Origin: Phytopythium helicoides
Lineage: Eukaryota; Oomycota; Peronosporomycetes; Pythiales; Pythiaceae
Assembly: GCA_024867545.1 (NCBI GenBank)
Contig: JANFNE010000073.1
Location: 62,001 to 126,000, forward strand
Direction: 5' to 3'
DNA length: 64,000 nucleotides
The notes under the pieces are model-generated. The model worked only from the letters and a program-made list of their open reading frames with translations. It made no database searches and was not told the origin of the DNA. Position 1 is the first letter of the stretch, and the number at the start of each line of letters is the position of its first letter. A program made the translations under genes and the position numbers. Below, in pieces: positions 42,331-52,192 of the stretch.

Positions 42331-43050
42331 ATGCCGTCGCTCATGCTCCAAGACGCAGCCGACAGCCAGCCGCTGCGCCCGCTGCAGCTGCTGACGCGCA
42401 AGCGCTCGGCGCTCAACGTGTCGGACGCCGCGGCCGCCGGCAAGGAGCTGGCGGTCTTGGCGCCGTCAGCCTCGAGCTGCTCGGCGCTGCCGCACGCGCC
42501 GCCGCTCTCGCCCGTGGTGGTCGAGCCCATGCGCTGGTCGTCGGCGTCCAACTCGCTCACGTTCCTCACGACCGTCGAGCGCGTCGAGATCCGCGAGACG
42601 GTGCAGCGCGACGGAGTGACCTACTACGTGCTCGACGTGTTCCTCTTCCACACCAACTCGCGCCTTCCCACGTTCGTCAACAACCCACGCCGCGCGTCCG
42701 CTTCGCGTGTCTCGGCCTGCTGCACGCGCGCCGCTAGTGAGCCTGACTTCCGCGTCGAGCGCCGCTACTCGGACTTTGAGCGCCTGCGCGCGCAGGTGCG
42801 CTGCTGGGCGTGTATGGACGCCGTCGTCATGTGCGACTTCTGCGACAACATCACCAAGTACACGCGCTTCGAGCCGCGCCAGCCGCGCTTCCTCGTCAAG
42901 ATCGCCACCAACGTCGAGCAGCGCAAGCGCATCCTCGGCAGCTTCATCAACGACTTTGTGCTCATGGCCCAGTTCTCGCAGCACCGCAACGTGCGCTGCG
43001 AGGCGCGCGAGCACGTGCCCACGCTCATCGAGTCGTTCATCCGCGACTGA
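42331..43050 (+). CDS. PX-like Cys-motif family member 17 (clade A)
   Basis: 239 aa from the ATG next to the initiator-like site. Core: LTFLTTVERVEIRETVQRDG (76-95), TYYVLDVFLFHTNSRLPTF, a loop with a CC pair, then a full signature RRYSDFERLR (144-153). CDFC has Cys168 and Cys171, followed by RQPRFLVKI, the helix RKRILGSFINDFVLMA, Cys223 and VPTLIESFI. The ETVQRDGVTYYVLDV segment is very close to member 1, at the far end of the array, which argues that the two clade A blocks descend from one. Confidence 0.9.
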   Translation: MPSLMLQDAADSQPLRPLQLLTRKRSALNVSDAAAAGKELAVLAPSASSCSALPHAPPLSPVVVEPMRWSSASNSLTFLTTVERVEIRETVQRDGVTYYVLDVFLFHTNSRLPTFVNNPRRASASRVSACCTRAASEPDFRVERRYSDFERLRAQVRCWACMDAVVMCDFCDNITKYTRFEPRQPRFLVKIATNVEQRKRILGSFINDFVLMAQFSQHRNVRCEAREHVPTLIESFIRD

Positions 43051-43630
43051 GCGAGCTCCTCCATGTCGGTCTTTGTTCCCCTGCTTGGTTCGTGAAAGGA
43101 CGTCGTAGTAGTAGTAGTCGCATCGGAGAGGTCGGTCCCAGCTAGACTCCCAGACCCGCCGGCCTCTCCTTTGCCAGTAGTTGTCCGCCTTATGACATGA
43201 ATCGAGCCGTAATTTATTCCTCACACACCCCACCTCTTCGTCCATTAGGTTCATCCGTGGATCCACCCTCTCGATCGAATCTCCAGCCACAACTGGCTGC
43301 CCTCACTGCGATGTATCCATCGAGGCAGCTGGACGATTTCAATCAATGGCCACATGATCGACTACCGGTAGTCTCGCCCAGCTGTGCGGCACGTTGATGG
43401 CTACAGTATGCACGGAAGTACATACGTAGACCGCGACGCCGCGTTCTCCACGGCACCACCGCCGCCAACTGCTTCCAGCCCTCCATCACCTCTCGACGCC
43501 GCGATTCGCCTCGAGATCTTGAGGCAGGGCACGCGCCGGCATAATCGCCGGCCGCAGCTGCGGGATTACGGCGCAGCCACAATGATGGTCGCTTGCGCCA
43601 CGACCAACGCTCCTGCGGCGGCAGTGCGCC
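43051..43630. other. Interval, member 17 to CDIN1
   Basis: 580 bp with a short GTAGTAGTAGTAG run at about 43104-43116. No gene seen. Confidence 0.4.
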
Positions 43631-44706
43631 ATGGACGACGCCGAGTTCGCGCGGATCTGCGCGCTGGAGGCGTTCCCGCGCGGCCATGACGCGCTGTCCG
43701 TGGACGAGGAGGCGTTCGCGCTCATCAAGCGCCAGCAGCGCCACCGTCAGCTGCGCGCCGCGCTGCGCCTGCACCGCAACGACAAGGCGCTGCGCCGGTA
43801 CGCGGCCCGGCGCGCGGCCGGCGAGTCGCTGCGCGCGATCGCGGCGGCCGTCGACTTCTCGCCCTGTATGCTGGCGCGGCTGGTGCTGGAGAGCGAGCAC
43901 GGCTGGAGCAAGACCGCCGTGTCCAATGTGTTCAAGGAGGCCATGGCGGACGCGCCAGAGGGCGAGCGCAACTGCAGGGGGCTCGCGCCGGACGAGTACG
44001 CGCGCGTGCTGCGGGAGGTGCGCCTGCGTCTGCGGCACTTGGCGGCCACCGAAAGCGGGGGCTGACGAGGAGGAGGATGTGCAGGTGAAGGAGTGCATCG
44101 AGGAAGACCCGTACTGCTCGCCGCTGGCGGATCGCGTGCGCCACAACGTTGGCGTCGAGTACGAGTACCGACTGCTCGAGACGCTGCGCAACCGCCGACT
44201 CGTGTTCGAGAGCGAGGACATGCTGCGGTGCGCTGGGCCATGGTGACTACTCCGTCGTCGTGACAACGAACTGATCGCTGTGCTGCTACGATAGCGAGAA
44301 GGGCTTGTCCAAGACGCCGGATGTGCGACTGCTGCTGCCGATTGGCGTGGCGGACCCGGCCACGGGTGAACTGCGCGTCGTCAACTGGATCGACAGCAAA
44401 GCCATGTTTGGCGACCGTCACACACACGAGACTGAAAACGCGAGCCAGTTGCAGGGCTACGTGAACCGCTATGGGCCGGGCATGGTCATCTACTGGTTTG
44501 GGCATATCGCCAACCTCAGCACCGACAGCGACGTGTTTATCACGGACCGCTTCCCGTCTGAGATCACGTTGCCGGGAGGGTTCGAGCTCCCTGAGGCCCA
44601 TGTGGAGCCTGTTGAAGGTGATGACGCTCCACTAGTGGAACTTGAAGCTGAGACGGACTTTGACACGCAGTGGACGCCAATCACCACTGCGTTTCTATCC
44701 TTATGA
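43631..44706 (+). CDS. CDIN1: CDAN1-interacting nuclease 1 homologue, three exons
   Basis: Exons 43631-44017, 44085-44227 and 44295-44706 join in frame through two GT...AG introns of 67 bp each to give 313 aa (the human protein is about 280). An alternative donor at 44243 would lengthen exon 2 by 15 bases. The N-terminal half is helical with a helix-turn-helix (RAIAAAVDFSPCMLARLVLE). The C-terminal half is a PD-(D/E)xK-type nuclease: EYEYRLLETLR, KTPDVRLLLPIGV with the TPD motif, VVNWIDSKAMFGD carrying the catalytic D-x-K-like residues, and RYGPGMVIYWFGHI. The human protein partners codanin-1. This is a single-copy housekeeping gene inside the PX-like array. It ends about 110 bp from the convergent member 18. 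Confidence 0.9.
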
Positions 44707-44815
44707 ATCTAGGACGCTGTCACGCGAGCAAGGGCAACAAGGTCAAGTCAAGTGCTAATAATGATAGGCGTCTATTGCTATGAAGATGTCTAAATACTTT
44801 GTTTGCTCTACTTGT

Positions 44816-45478
44816 CTAGTGCTCGGCGTGGTCCAGAAGGAACGCCTCGAGCAGTGTTGGCACAACGCGCTGTGCCTCGCAGTGACGGCCGCTGGTCTTG
44901 CTGACGCTGTGGCGACCCATCTTGACAAAGTCGTTGACAAACTTGTTGAGGATGGTCTTGCGCTTCTCGGTGTTGGCCATAAGCTTGACGAGGCTGCGCG
45001 GCTGCGAGCTCTTGAAGCGAATGTACGTGACGAAATCGACGCAGTAGCTGCACAGGCACACAGGCACCTGGCTGACGGCCTCGAGCACCTGCTCGCGGAG
45101 TCGCTCAAAGTCCGAGTAGCGGCGCTCGACCTTGAAGGTCGGGTGGGCGGCGCACGCAGTCTTGTCGTTATCGCTCGCAGGCTCGTTACATTGGCTCTTG
45201 GGCAGGCGCGAGCGCGGCAGCGTGAGGAACACTTCAAGCGTGTAGTACTCGACGCCGTCGCGCGAGTGGGTCTCGTTGATCTCGACGCGCGCAATGCTGT
45301 CGAGGAAGCCGCGCGAGAGCGTCGTGTTCCATCGGCGGTGGCGTTCCAGGTCGAGCGCGAGGCTGCTCTCGACACCTTGCGGCGGGCGGACGGCCTCAAC
45401 CGGAGCCGAGGCGATCACCTGAGCGCCATGGTCCTTGGACAGTGGCGACAGGCAGACGTGTTGCGCCGAGACGGTCAT
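44816..45478 (-). CDS. PX-like Cys-motif family member 18 (clade A, CxCxxC subgroup)
   Basis: 220 aa, minus strand. It shows an extra N-terminal box shared with members 20-23: RHRRWNTTLSRGFLDSIARV (46-65). Then VEINETHSRDGVEYYTLEVFL, RSRLPKS, loop, RRYSDFERLR (119-128). The Cys motif is extended to CLCSYC (Cys141, Cys143, Cys146), followed by SSQPRSLVKLM, the helix RKTILNKFVNDFVKM, Cys200 and VPTLLEAFL. Convergent with CDIN1. Confidence 0.89.
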   Translation of the reverse strand: MTVSAQHVCLSPLSKDHGAQVIASAPVEAVRPPQGVESSLALDLERHRRWNTTLSRGFLDSIARVEINETHSRDGVEYYTLEVFLTLPRSRLPKSQCNEPASDNDKTACAAHPTFKVERRYSDFERLREQVLEAVSQVPVCLCSYCVDFVTYIRFKSSQPRSLVKLMANTEKRKTILNKFVNDFVKMGRHSVSKTSGRHCEAQRVVPTLLEAFLLDHAEH

Positions 45479-46836
45479 GGTCGGGAGGTGAGGGTGTGGT
45501 GGTGGTTGGCGGAGGGAGCTGCTCGCTGTAAGGCGGCAAATTCAGGAGTGACAAGCTCGCCAAGCAGCGCTTTCGAGTCGCAGGATGTCTCTGGCGCACA
45601 AGAGACACGGAGCACGGCGCAATCGGCTCGCGACGCCCCGCGTGCCACCGATTGTGCTGCATGCGTGGGCGGAATGCGCTGCTTGGGTTTCGGCGTCGTG
45701 CTGACTCGCCGAAATCCTGAAGTTTCGTGAGACAGACGTCATGCGAAGCGTGACGCGCAGCTGGTCACAGCACTTTCCATGCCGTTGATTGGTTGATTAG
45801 GAGGCGGGTAGGGGTCGCGAGACAGAACGACCTTCATAATCCGATCCCAGTCCATAAACGACCTCTGGAATATGATGACCGACCTCCAGCATATTATCAC
45901 GCCGAGCAAGCAACCGGCGGCGATGGCTGTGCTGTGCGCCGTCAATCAAGTCGCGTTCGGGTCGCATCTGGCCGAGAGCGTGGGTTTCTCGCGCCAGCCG
46001 GTGCAGCTGTCACGAGATTCGCCGCGTTTGACGTCAGTCACCGGTCTCACTGGTGGTCGCGAGCTCGTCCGACCGCCTGGCCCAGTCCACGCCAGGTCCT
46101 CGCAGCGTGACGCGTCTCGAGCGCCAGTCGATGCCCGTAAGCTCCGAGATGGGCCCATGCGACGAGCGGAGCGTCGCCGGCCCCGCTGTCCACGCTCCAT
46201 TTGGCAACAAGTCGCGGCGGCCAATGGGCCGCCACCATCGCCGCTGCGTCAGTGAAAGCTGCGAGCGGACGCGAGGAGCAGGCGAGCGAGAGCAAGGCAG
46301 AGAGCGAGCGAGAACGACAGGAGGATGCTCGAGTCTGAATCTGCGGATGGCCGACTGACGTGTTCGCCACGCCCGACTCGACCCGACCCGACCGACTCTA
46401 CGCATCATTTTTGACGGTTTCCTCACGGCGATGCCAAATATTTGCTACAATGCAGGCGTCAGCGCCCCACAATTTTCCATCGGCTGCATCACATCCCAGC
46501 CGCGACGCGGAGCTTGATGGCCACAATGCTGGCTGGCTTGGTGATCAGCGGGCTGGGGATGCGAGAGGTGGCGAGACGGCGTGGCACTATGTAGGTGCTG
46601 GCTACGGATACGACTGATGCGCAAGCAGAGCTCCGAGATGCAAGATGCAAAGGCTAAAGTGTCAACCGCATGGCGTGCGTGAATATTTTAGGTTCAAGGC
46701 GCTGTTCCGGCCTCATGCTGCTGCTACTGCGGAGGTGGTGATGGCGGCGATCCACCAGCCACATGCCCGCTTATAAAGAACGGATACTACTACCTATGGC
46801 AATACGCGACGAGTTTCACGCAGTGGTTGCCGCGCA
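45479..46836. other. Intergenic, members 18-19
   Basis: 1.36 kb between member 18 and the 3' end of member 19, both on minus. The antiparallel frames around 46050-46430 have no features. No gene or repeat is called. Confidence 0.4.
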
Positions 46837-47718
46837 TCAAGACGACTCGGCCGGGGCGTCGGAGAGGAACTCGACGAGCAGCATCGGTAGCTTGTCGTAC
46901 AGCGCGCACTCCTTCGTGTGGCCGATCTTGCGTTCCGTCGCGATCGCGAGGAGCTCGTCCAAAAATTCACCCAACACTTGCTGGCGCATCTTGGCGGTCG
47001 TGGTCAGACGCACGAGCAGCCGCGGCTGCGCCATGCTGAACATGGAGAAGTGCTCGAACGCCGCGCACAGCGGGCACATGAACATGGCGTTCGAGCAGAT
47101 GCAGTCGATCGCGCTCTGGCGTAGCTTCGCGAACTCCGAGTATCGCCGACGCACGCGGAACTCTGGTGTCGTGTCTGGTTGCTGCTGGTTCATCAGGCGC
47201 AGGCGCTGTTGCTGGCGCAACGTCGGGATGCGCGAGTCGCAGCGCAGGCGGAACGAGTCCACGACATAGTAGGTGACGCCGCCCGGCGCCTTCTCAAACC
47301 CGCTGATGTCAACGCGGTCCAGCGACACGACCAGGTCGCGCGAGGACGGCGCCGCGACCGAGCAGTTGAGCGGCTCGAGCGCCACGGGTCGCAGCCGCGG
47401 CATCCTCGGCGCGCTCTTGACGCCGCCGCTCTTCTCTGGCCTGTCGGCCTTGGCGACTGCCTCCTCGCTCTCGCACTCGCACTCGCCTTGGCAGTCACAC
47501 TCTTCCTCCGAGTCGTCGTCATCCTCCTCTTCCTCGCTGTCAGCCTCGCTCTCGGCCGCGCTGCTGGCGCGGCTGTGGCTGTTGCGCTCGCTGTCGCTGC
47601 GTGCCGCACCGCCGCTCGCCTTGTTGCGGTGGATCGACGACAGCATGAGCTCGTCGTCGGCACTCGTGAGCGAGAGCTCGTCCGTGACGAGCACGGCCAT
47701 GGGCATCATCATCGGCAT
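46837..47718 (-). CDS. PX-like Cys-motif family member 19 (clade A) with acidic Cys-rich N-terminus
   Basis: 293 aa from the first ATG at 47718; a short (CTG) run lies just 5' of it. Residues 59-86 are an unusual acidic segment with five Cys (EEEEDDDDSEEECDCQGEC..). The N-terminal box LRPVALEPLNCSVAAPSSRD (109-128) resembles clade B, but the core is clade A: LDRVDISGFEKAPGG, TYYVVDSFRLRCDSRIPTL, a loop rich in Gln, RRYSEFAKLR (191-200), CPLC with Cys215 and Cys218, MAQPRLLVRL, the helix QVLGEFLDELLAIA, Cys271 and LPMLLVEFL. The mixture of both clades makes it a possible link between them. Confidence 0.87.
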   Translation of the reverse strand: MPMMMPMAVLVTDELSLTSADDELMLSSIHRNKASGGAARSDSERNSHSRASSAAESEADSEEEEDDDDSEEECDCQGECECESEEAVAKADRPEKSGGVKSAPRMPRLRPVALEPLNCSVAAPSSRDLVVSLDRVDISGFEKAPGGVTYYVVDSFRLRCDSRIPTLRQQQRLRLMNQQQPDTTPEFRVRRRYSEFAKLRQSAIDCICSNAMFMCPLCAAFEHFSMFSMAQPRLLVRLTTTAKMRQQVLGEFLDELLAIATERKIGHTKECALYDKLPMLLVEFLSDAPAESS

Positions 47719-50051
47719 GGCTGCTGCTGCTGCTGCTGTGGAGACCAAGTGAGCTTTCCTGGGTCAATTCCCAACTGAAGTACTCAGGGGCGTCCGAAAG
47801 TGCCCAAAAACGTGCCCTAAAATTTTAAAGAGGTGGCCAATCGGCGCGCCAGGATCGCTAAGTTAATCGTAGAAATTGGTCATTTGATGTTTGTATGGTT
47901 TTGGCATGAGACTTGGGTTTTGTATGTTTTATTTTCGCCGGTGTGTTGGGTGTCGATTACGCGCCGACACCATCTGACTTGAACTCGGTATGGGATTACT
48001 GAACCCAAGAGACGCCAGGTTTGACGAACCACATACTGAAACCAAGTGCGGCACGATATATCATGGCGCGGACAGAGAAAGGGGTGATTGTGTCAAAATT
48101 GGCGCGTTTCTGCCGAAATTGGATGCCATACTCGGCGCAAGTCAACGAGCTTGTTTTGGCCAGCACACGCGAATCGAGCGCGCCGCAACTCACTGCGATG
48201 TCCACGAGCCATCGGATGCGGTCGAGGCAGTCCCACGTCTGCTATATGAGCAATACGACGCTGCGTTCCGGCTCGACCAGCTTTGTGGCGTCGACTCGTG
48301 TGCATATCATTTCAACGTCGAGATGGGGATCGGTCGGCATAGACGCGGGGATTCCGCCGACCTGTGATGGCCGTCGGCTTGGAGGAGAGGGAAGGAGGCT
48401 CGCTCGCTGGCTTCGGGATCGAGAGAGCAGTTCGAAAGCCTACGATTTGCGTGCGTCTGCGTCTCGTGGCGCAATCATTGGGCCGATCGCGCGCAGCGTC
48501 ACCATGACTCGCAAACCTTCACTTTTCACGCGCTTACGAGGCAATGCTTGCTGGTGTTTACTCGGCGCCTCCGTGTCTCTCCGGGTCACGCGCGCGCGCG
48601 TGCCGTGCGAAACCGCGCGCGGCTGCTTGGCCCGCGTGCTGGCGGTCCGAGTGTTGCTTGTCTGTATCGCATTGGAGCTGCCAATGCAGCTCAGACGGAT
48701 GGCAGAGAGCAGCAGCAGGAAGAAGAGGAGCCGCCCAAAAGGAGGAGGCGAATGGGTACAACTCATTTCTCACGAAAGCAGTTTGTAGTCAGAAGGCCAG
48801 CGCCGCGCCGTCACGGTAGGAAACAAAACGATGAACTCTTCCATATATGTACCTGTGGAGCCGCTAAGAGCAGCCCAAGATCGCGCAACCAGAGAAAACT
48901 GAGGATCTTGGCGAGAGGCTGCCGACGCGTTCGACACAAAGCTCCGGTCCGTCATCAGCCGACACTCTGCAGCATGTTGTTGGCGCCGCTCGCCTTCAAC
49001 TGCAATGCCGATTACTCTTGCGGCGCGATTCAACATGGTTGCTGTGGAGCAAACAAAACTCCTTGCCTATGAAGCATACGCCTCGCCTGTGAAGCAAACG
49101 CCTTGCCGATCGCTCCGGCAGAGCTTGAACGTTTGGCGTATACCGATTTGCTCTCAAACCATGTGATCAGGCGTCAACACCGCCAGAATATCCAGGCGAG
49201 TCATCTCGGAGCGCGATTGCACCACAAAGTATGAAGCTCGTCCGTTTTCGCTTGCCACTCGCTCATGCTGGCCTTCGGCGCCGGAAGCTGCACCGAGGAA
49301 GAAGAGAACGGCAGCCGATGCTTCCAGAACGCCACACACGTGTCTTCGGTGGCGAAGGCTCCCGCATTTCGCGAGGCACGCAGGCTGCGGTGCCGGACCG
49401 AATGATGCAAACAGCGCCACAATGCTGCGACACGCTCGCGCACGCAAAAGTAAACAGCGCTGGAGTGTTTGCTCCCATACAAGTCGCGCATGGCGCGCGT
49501 CTCAGACGCTACGCCATCCCAGCCAGCGCACACGAAAGAACCGAAGCTCGCGGCGGATCGGAGGAAGGGCGAACGGACCCACCTCGTTCCTCTTTCGCGC
49601 GGAAGCGGGCGTAAACGTCGGTAGTCGATGGATTTTCTCCGCCTTGTGGCTATTGGCGATGGCATGGAGGGCGTCCGCCCGCATGGGCAATGGTCTCCAT
49701 CGAGGCGTTGGGAACCGCCAAGGTCTCATAGGTTTGGAGTGACTGGCCGCGGTGCGTCCTCCGTCCTGAAGGCGAGTCGTGATGGATGAGGGTGGTGAGC
49801 TGATCTGCGAGCGCGAAATCGTCAGCGAGCCCAGCACTGAGGTTCGCATCATGGCGGCGGCGTTTACGGCCGGCTGACGTACTGTACGCTAGTGAGAAAC
49901 TCCCCCTGCTCACCAGCCATGTGTTCCTACCTCTTGCAAGTCCCACGTTGTAGTCCTGTCTCCTCCATCTCTCTTCGCAGGCACCACGCTGTACGCCGTA
50001 CGTACATACGTGTATCCAACAACGACACGGAGTTCTCCTCCGCGCCGCAAT
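47719..50051. other. Gene-poor interval, divergent members 19 and 20
   Basis: 2.3 kb, the largest empty stretch of the array, with AT-rich sequence at 47800-47960. Several medium-length frames (for example 48021-48788 plus, 49201-49665 minus) show no motif or family feature and are not called. Confidence 0.4.
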
Positions 50052-50067
50052 CCTCATTCTCGCTTTT
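50052..50067 (+). promoter_or_regulatory. Oomycete initiator-like element, member 20
   Basis: CCTCATTCTCGCTTTT, 13 of 16 consensus positions, 43 bp before the ATG at 50111. Confidence 0.45.
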
Positions 50068-50110
50068 GCGCCGAACGCCACACCGCAACAACTGGAGACC
50101 GACGATCGCC

Positions 50111-50860
50111 ATGGGACCCGAACAGTCCACTGCGTCCACACCTACGGGCTCGAGCTTGACGCTCGCCAGCCCCACAGCCTTGAAGGCGGCCGCGCTGTCG
50201 CCGCTGGTGGCCCACGCGCCGCTCGTGGTCGCTGGCGGCCGCCCGCTGTCGTCGTCCGAGCAGGCGGCGACGTCGCTGCCGCAGCCTTCGCTGCGTCTTG
50301 AAGCCTACCGCCGCTGGCAGCGAGACGCGCTGTCGTCGCCGCTCCTGGACAGCGTCGACCACGCGACCGTCACGGACGCCTGCAAGCACAGCGACGGCGT
50401 GACGTACTACAAGGTCCGCGCATTCCTGTCGCTGCCGAGCTCCCGCCTGCCGACCAGCAACGCCCGCACCACCCGCAGCCGACGACGAACATCGCCTGAA
50501 GACGCCGAGCCGAACTCGAGTGACCCCGTGTGCTGCGTGGAGCGTCGCTACTCGGACTTTGCGCGACTTCGCTCTGAGATGCTTGAGGTCGTGTCGCGCC
50601 TGCCGCAGTGCCAGTGCTCCTACTGCCTCAACTTCCTCGTCTACCTGCGCTTCCACTGGCGCCAGCCCGATGGACTGCACAAGCTCTTCTGCTCGGCCAA
50701 GCACCTCGAGCGACGCCGCAAGATGCTCGAGGCGTTCCTGAACGACGTGGTCGAGCTCGCGCAGGCGCCCGTGCTCAAGTTCCAGCAGCGCCGCGGAGCC
50801 AGCTGCGGCACTCGGGAGCGCGTGCAGGCGCTGCTCTCGGCCTTCTTGCTCGAGGAGTAA
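50111..50860 (+). CDS. PX-like Cys-motif family member 20 (clade A, CxCxxC subgroup)
   Basis: 249 aa from the ATG after the initiator-like site. N-terminal box LEAYRRWQRDALSSPLLDSV (63-82), then THE strand pair DHATVTDACKHSDG and TYYKVRAFLSLPSSRLPTSN, an Arg/Ser loop, RRYSDFARLR (145-154), CQCSYC (Cys167, Cys169, Cys172), HWRQPDGLHKLF, the helix RRKMLEAFLNDVVELA, Cys232 in CGTRERVQALLSAFLLEE. The closest relative is the next gene, member 21. Confidence 0.9.
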   Translation: MGPEQSTASTPTGSSLTLASPTALKAAALSPLVAHAPLVVAGGRPLSSSEQAATSLPQPSLRLEAYRRWQRDALSSPLLDSVDHATVTDACKHSDGVTYYKVRAFLSLPSSRLPTSNARTTRSRRRTSPEDAEPNSSDPVCCVERRYSDFARLRSEMLEVVSRLPQCQCSYCLNFLVYLRFHWRQPDGLHKLFCSAKHLERRRKMLEAFLNDVVELAQAPVLKFQQRRGASCGTRERVQALLSAFLLEE

Positions 50861-51294
50861 AAGCCCTCAAGGAGAGCTACTAGCAGTCAGGATGATAATT
50901 ATTAGGGCAGCCCCGCGCCGCCATCTAGCAGTAGTTCATGAAGCGGAACGAAGCCTCATGACGATATTGAAACATGAATGACAAGCAAGCAATTGAAGTG
51001 CTTTGTTTTGGACTACACCCCTCAAAAGCTTCTCGACGATGCGATTGCAGCTCAAGTGCCAGTGTTCTCGTTCGAAAACCTCAACAGCAGTACTCGTGGA
51101 GCTTGTAGTCTACGAGTCGTAGACCCACCCGAGCCGATGTACCATAGCCGCCTTCTTCCTCGCATGAAGGAATGGATAATGAACGCAATGCCCCTATCCG
51201 AGCAAGAGCTTCAGTACACCACCAGAAGATTGCTTCCTGGCTGCTTCCCACAAAGGATAGCTCTTCAACGTGAGGTCCCGCTGACGCCACGTTT
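50861..51294. other. Intergenic, members 20-21
   Basis: 434 bp. A 106-codon frame (50978-51298) starting MTSKQLKCFVLDYTPQKLL has no family motif and runs into the start of member 21. It may be a chance frame or a small unknown gene; it is not called. Confidence 0.35.
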
Positions 51295-52056
51295 ATGATG
51301 CCAAGAGGGCTCTCCTCCATTCTTCGCCCCTGTCTTACCGCATCTGATGCTCGCTGGCCCGAGGCCATTCCCGCTTTTCCAGTCGCAACCGCAAGACAAG
51401 TCATGGCTCGAGTGCATCCCTCGCTTCCAACGGCTTCGACCGGGTCACCGCTGTCCCAGCTCTCAGAGCGAGCACCTGAGGTGCTACCAGGCTTGACGCA
51501 CTCGCCTGCTGAGCCTCGCTCTTCGCAAAGACTCGAAACCTATCGCCGATGGCAAATGGCTACGATTGCTTCACCACTGTTCGACCGCGTGAAGCATGTC
51601 TTCGTCACAAACGCAGAGCAGAGCGAGGACGGCGTCGTGTACTACCACATCGATGTGTTCCTGGCCGAGCAAGCCAGAAAGAACTTGTACTCTCAGCGGA
51701 GGCAAGCTGTTGAAGCCACCACGGACAACACAAACCCGCCTGCCTACCACCTCGAGCGCCGGTACTCGGACTTTGATCAACTTCGAACCGATTTGCTGTC
51801 TCGGATCCCATCCTGCCAGTGCCCCTACTGCCTTGACTTGGCTGTGTACTTGCGCATTCACTGGGAGCAGCCAAACGCAATCCACAAGGTGCTGTGCACG
51901 AGTTCGGAGAGCCGACGCAAGATGCTCGAGTCGTTCCTGAACGATGTGGTGGCGCTCGCTCAAGCTCCGGTGCTCAAACTGTACCACCGCGTCGGAACTA
52001 CCTGCGGCGCGCGAGAACGTGTTCAAGCGATGCTGTCTGGATTCCTTCTTGAGTGA
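51295..52056 (+). CDS. PX-like Cys-motif family member 21 (clade A, CxCxxC subgroup)
   Basis: 253 aa from the first ATG; the in-frame ATG at 51403 would give 217 aa and an N-terminus (MARVHPSLPTASTGSP) more like member 20. N-terminal box LETYRRWQMATIASPLFDRV (80-99), then VFVTNAEQSEDGVVYYHIDVFLAEQ, loop, RRYSDFDQLR (155-164), CQCPYC (Cys174, Cys176, Cys179), HWEQPNAIHKVL, the helix RRKMLESFLNDVVALA, APVLKLYHRVG, Cys237 in CGARERVQAMLSGFLLE. The S-R-[IL]-P motif after strand 2 is missing (EQARKNLYS). Confidence 0.88.
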   Translation: MMPRGLSSILRPCLTASDARWPEAIPAFPVATARQVMARVHPSLPTASTGSPLSQLSERAPEVLPGLTHSPAEPRSSQRLETYRRWQMATIASPLFDRVKHVFVTNAEQSEDGVVYYHIDVFLAEQARKNLYSQRRQAVEATTDNTNPPAYHLERRYSDFDQLRTDLLSRIPSCQCPYCLDLAVYLRIHWEQPNAIHKVLCTSSESRRKMLESFLNDVVALAQAPVLKLYHRVGTTCGARERVQAMLSGFLLE

Positions 52057-52192
52057 TGTTCATCAGCTTCGGTGCTGTTGATATGCATGCATGGAGAAGT
52101 TAAAATGAAGGAGAGGAATCAAAGTTCAAAGCGTTTATAATTATATAGTTTGGAGCATGAATGCATTCGCTTGGACAACCCAAGCTACCTGC
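52057..52192. other. Convergent 3' interval, members 21-22
   Basis: 136 bp between stops of members 21 (plus) and 22 (minus), partly AT-rich. Nothing else seen. Confidence 0.4.

Noticed and set aside
48021..48788. 255-codon plus-strand open frame between members 19 and 20
   Set aside because: No family features, low-complexity Arg/Ser-rich tail, overlapped by other frames; no evidence of a gene.
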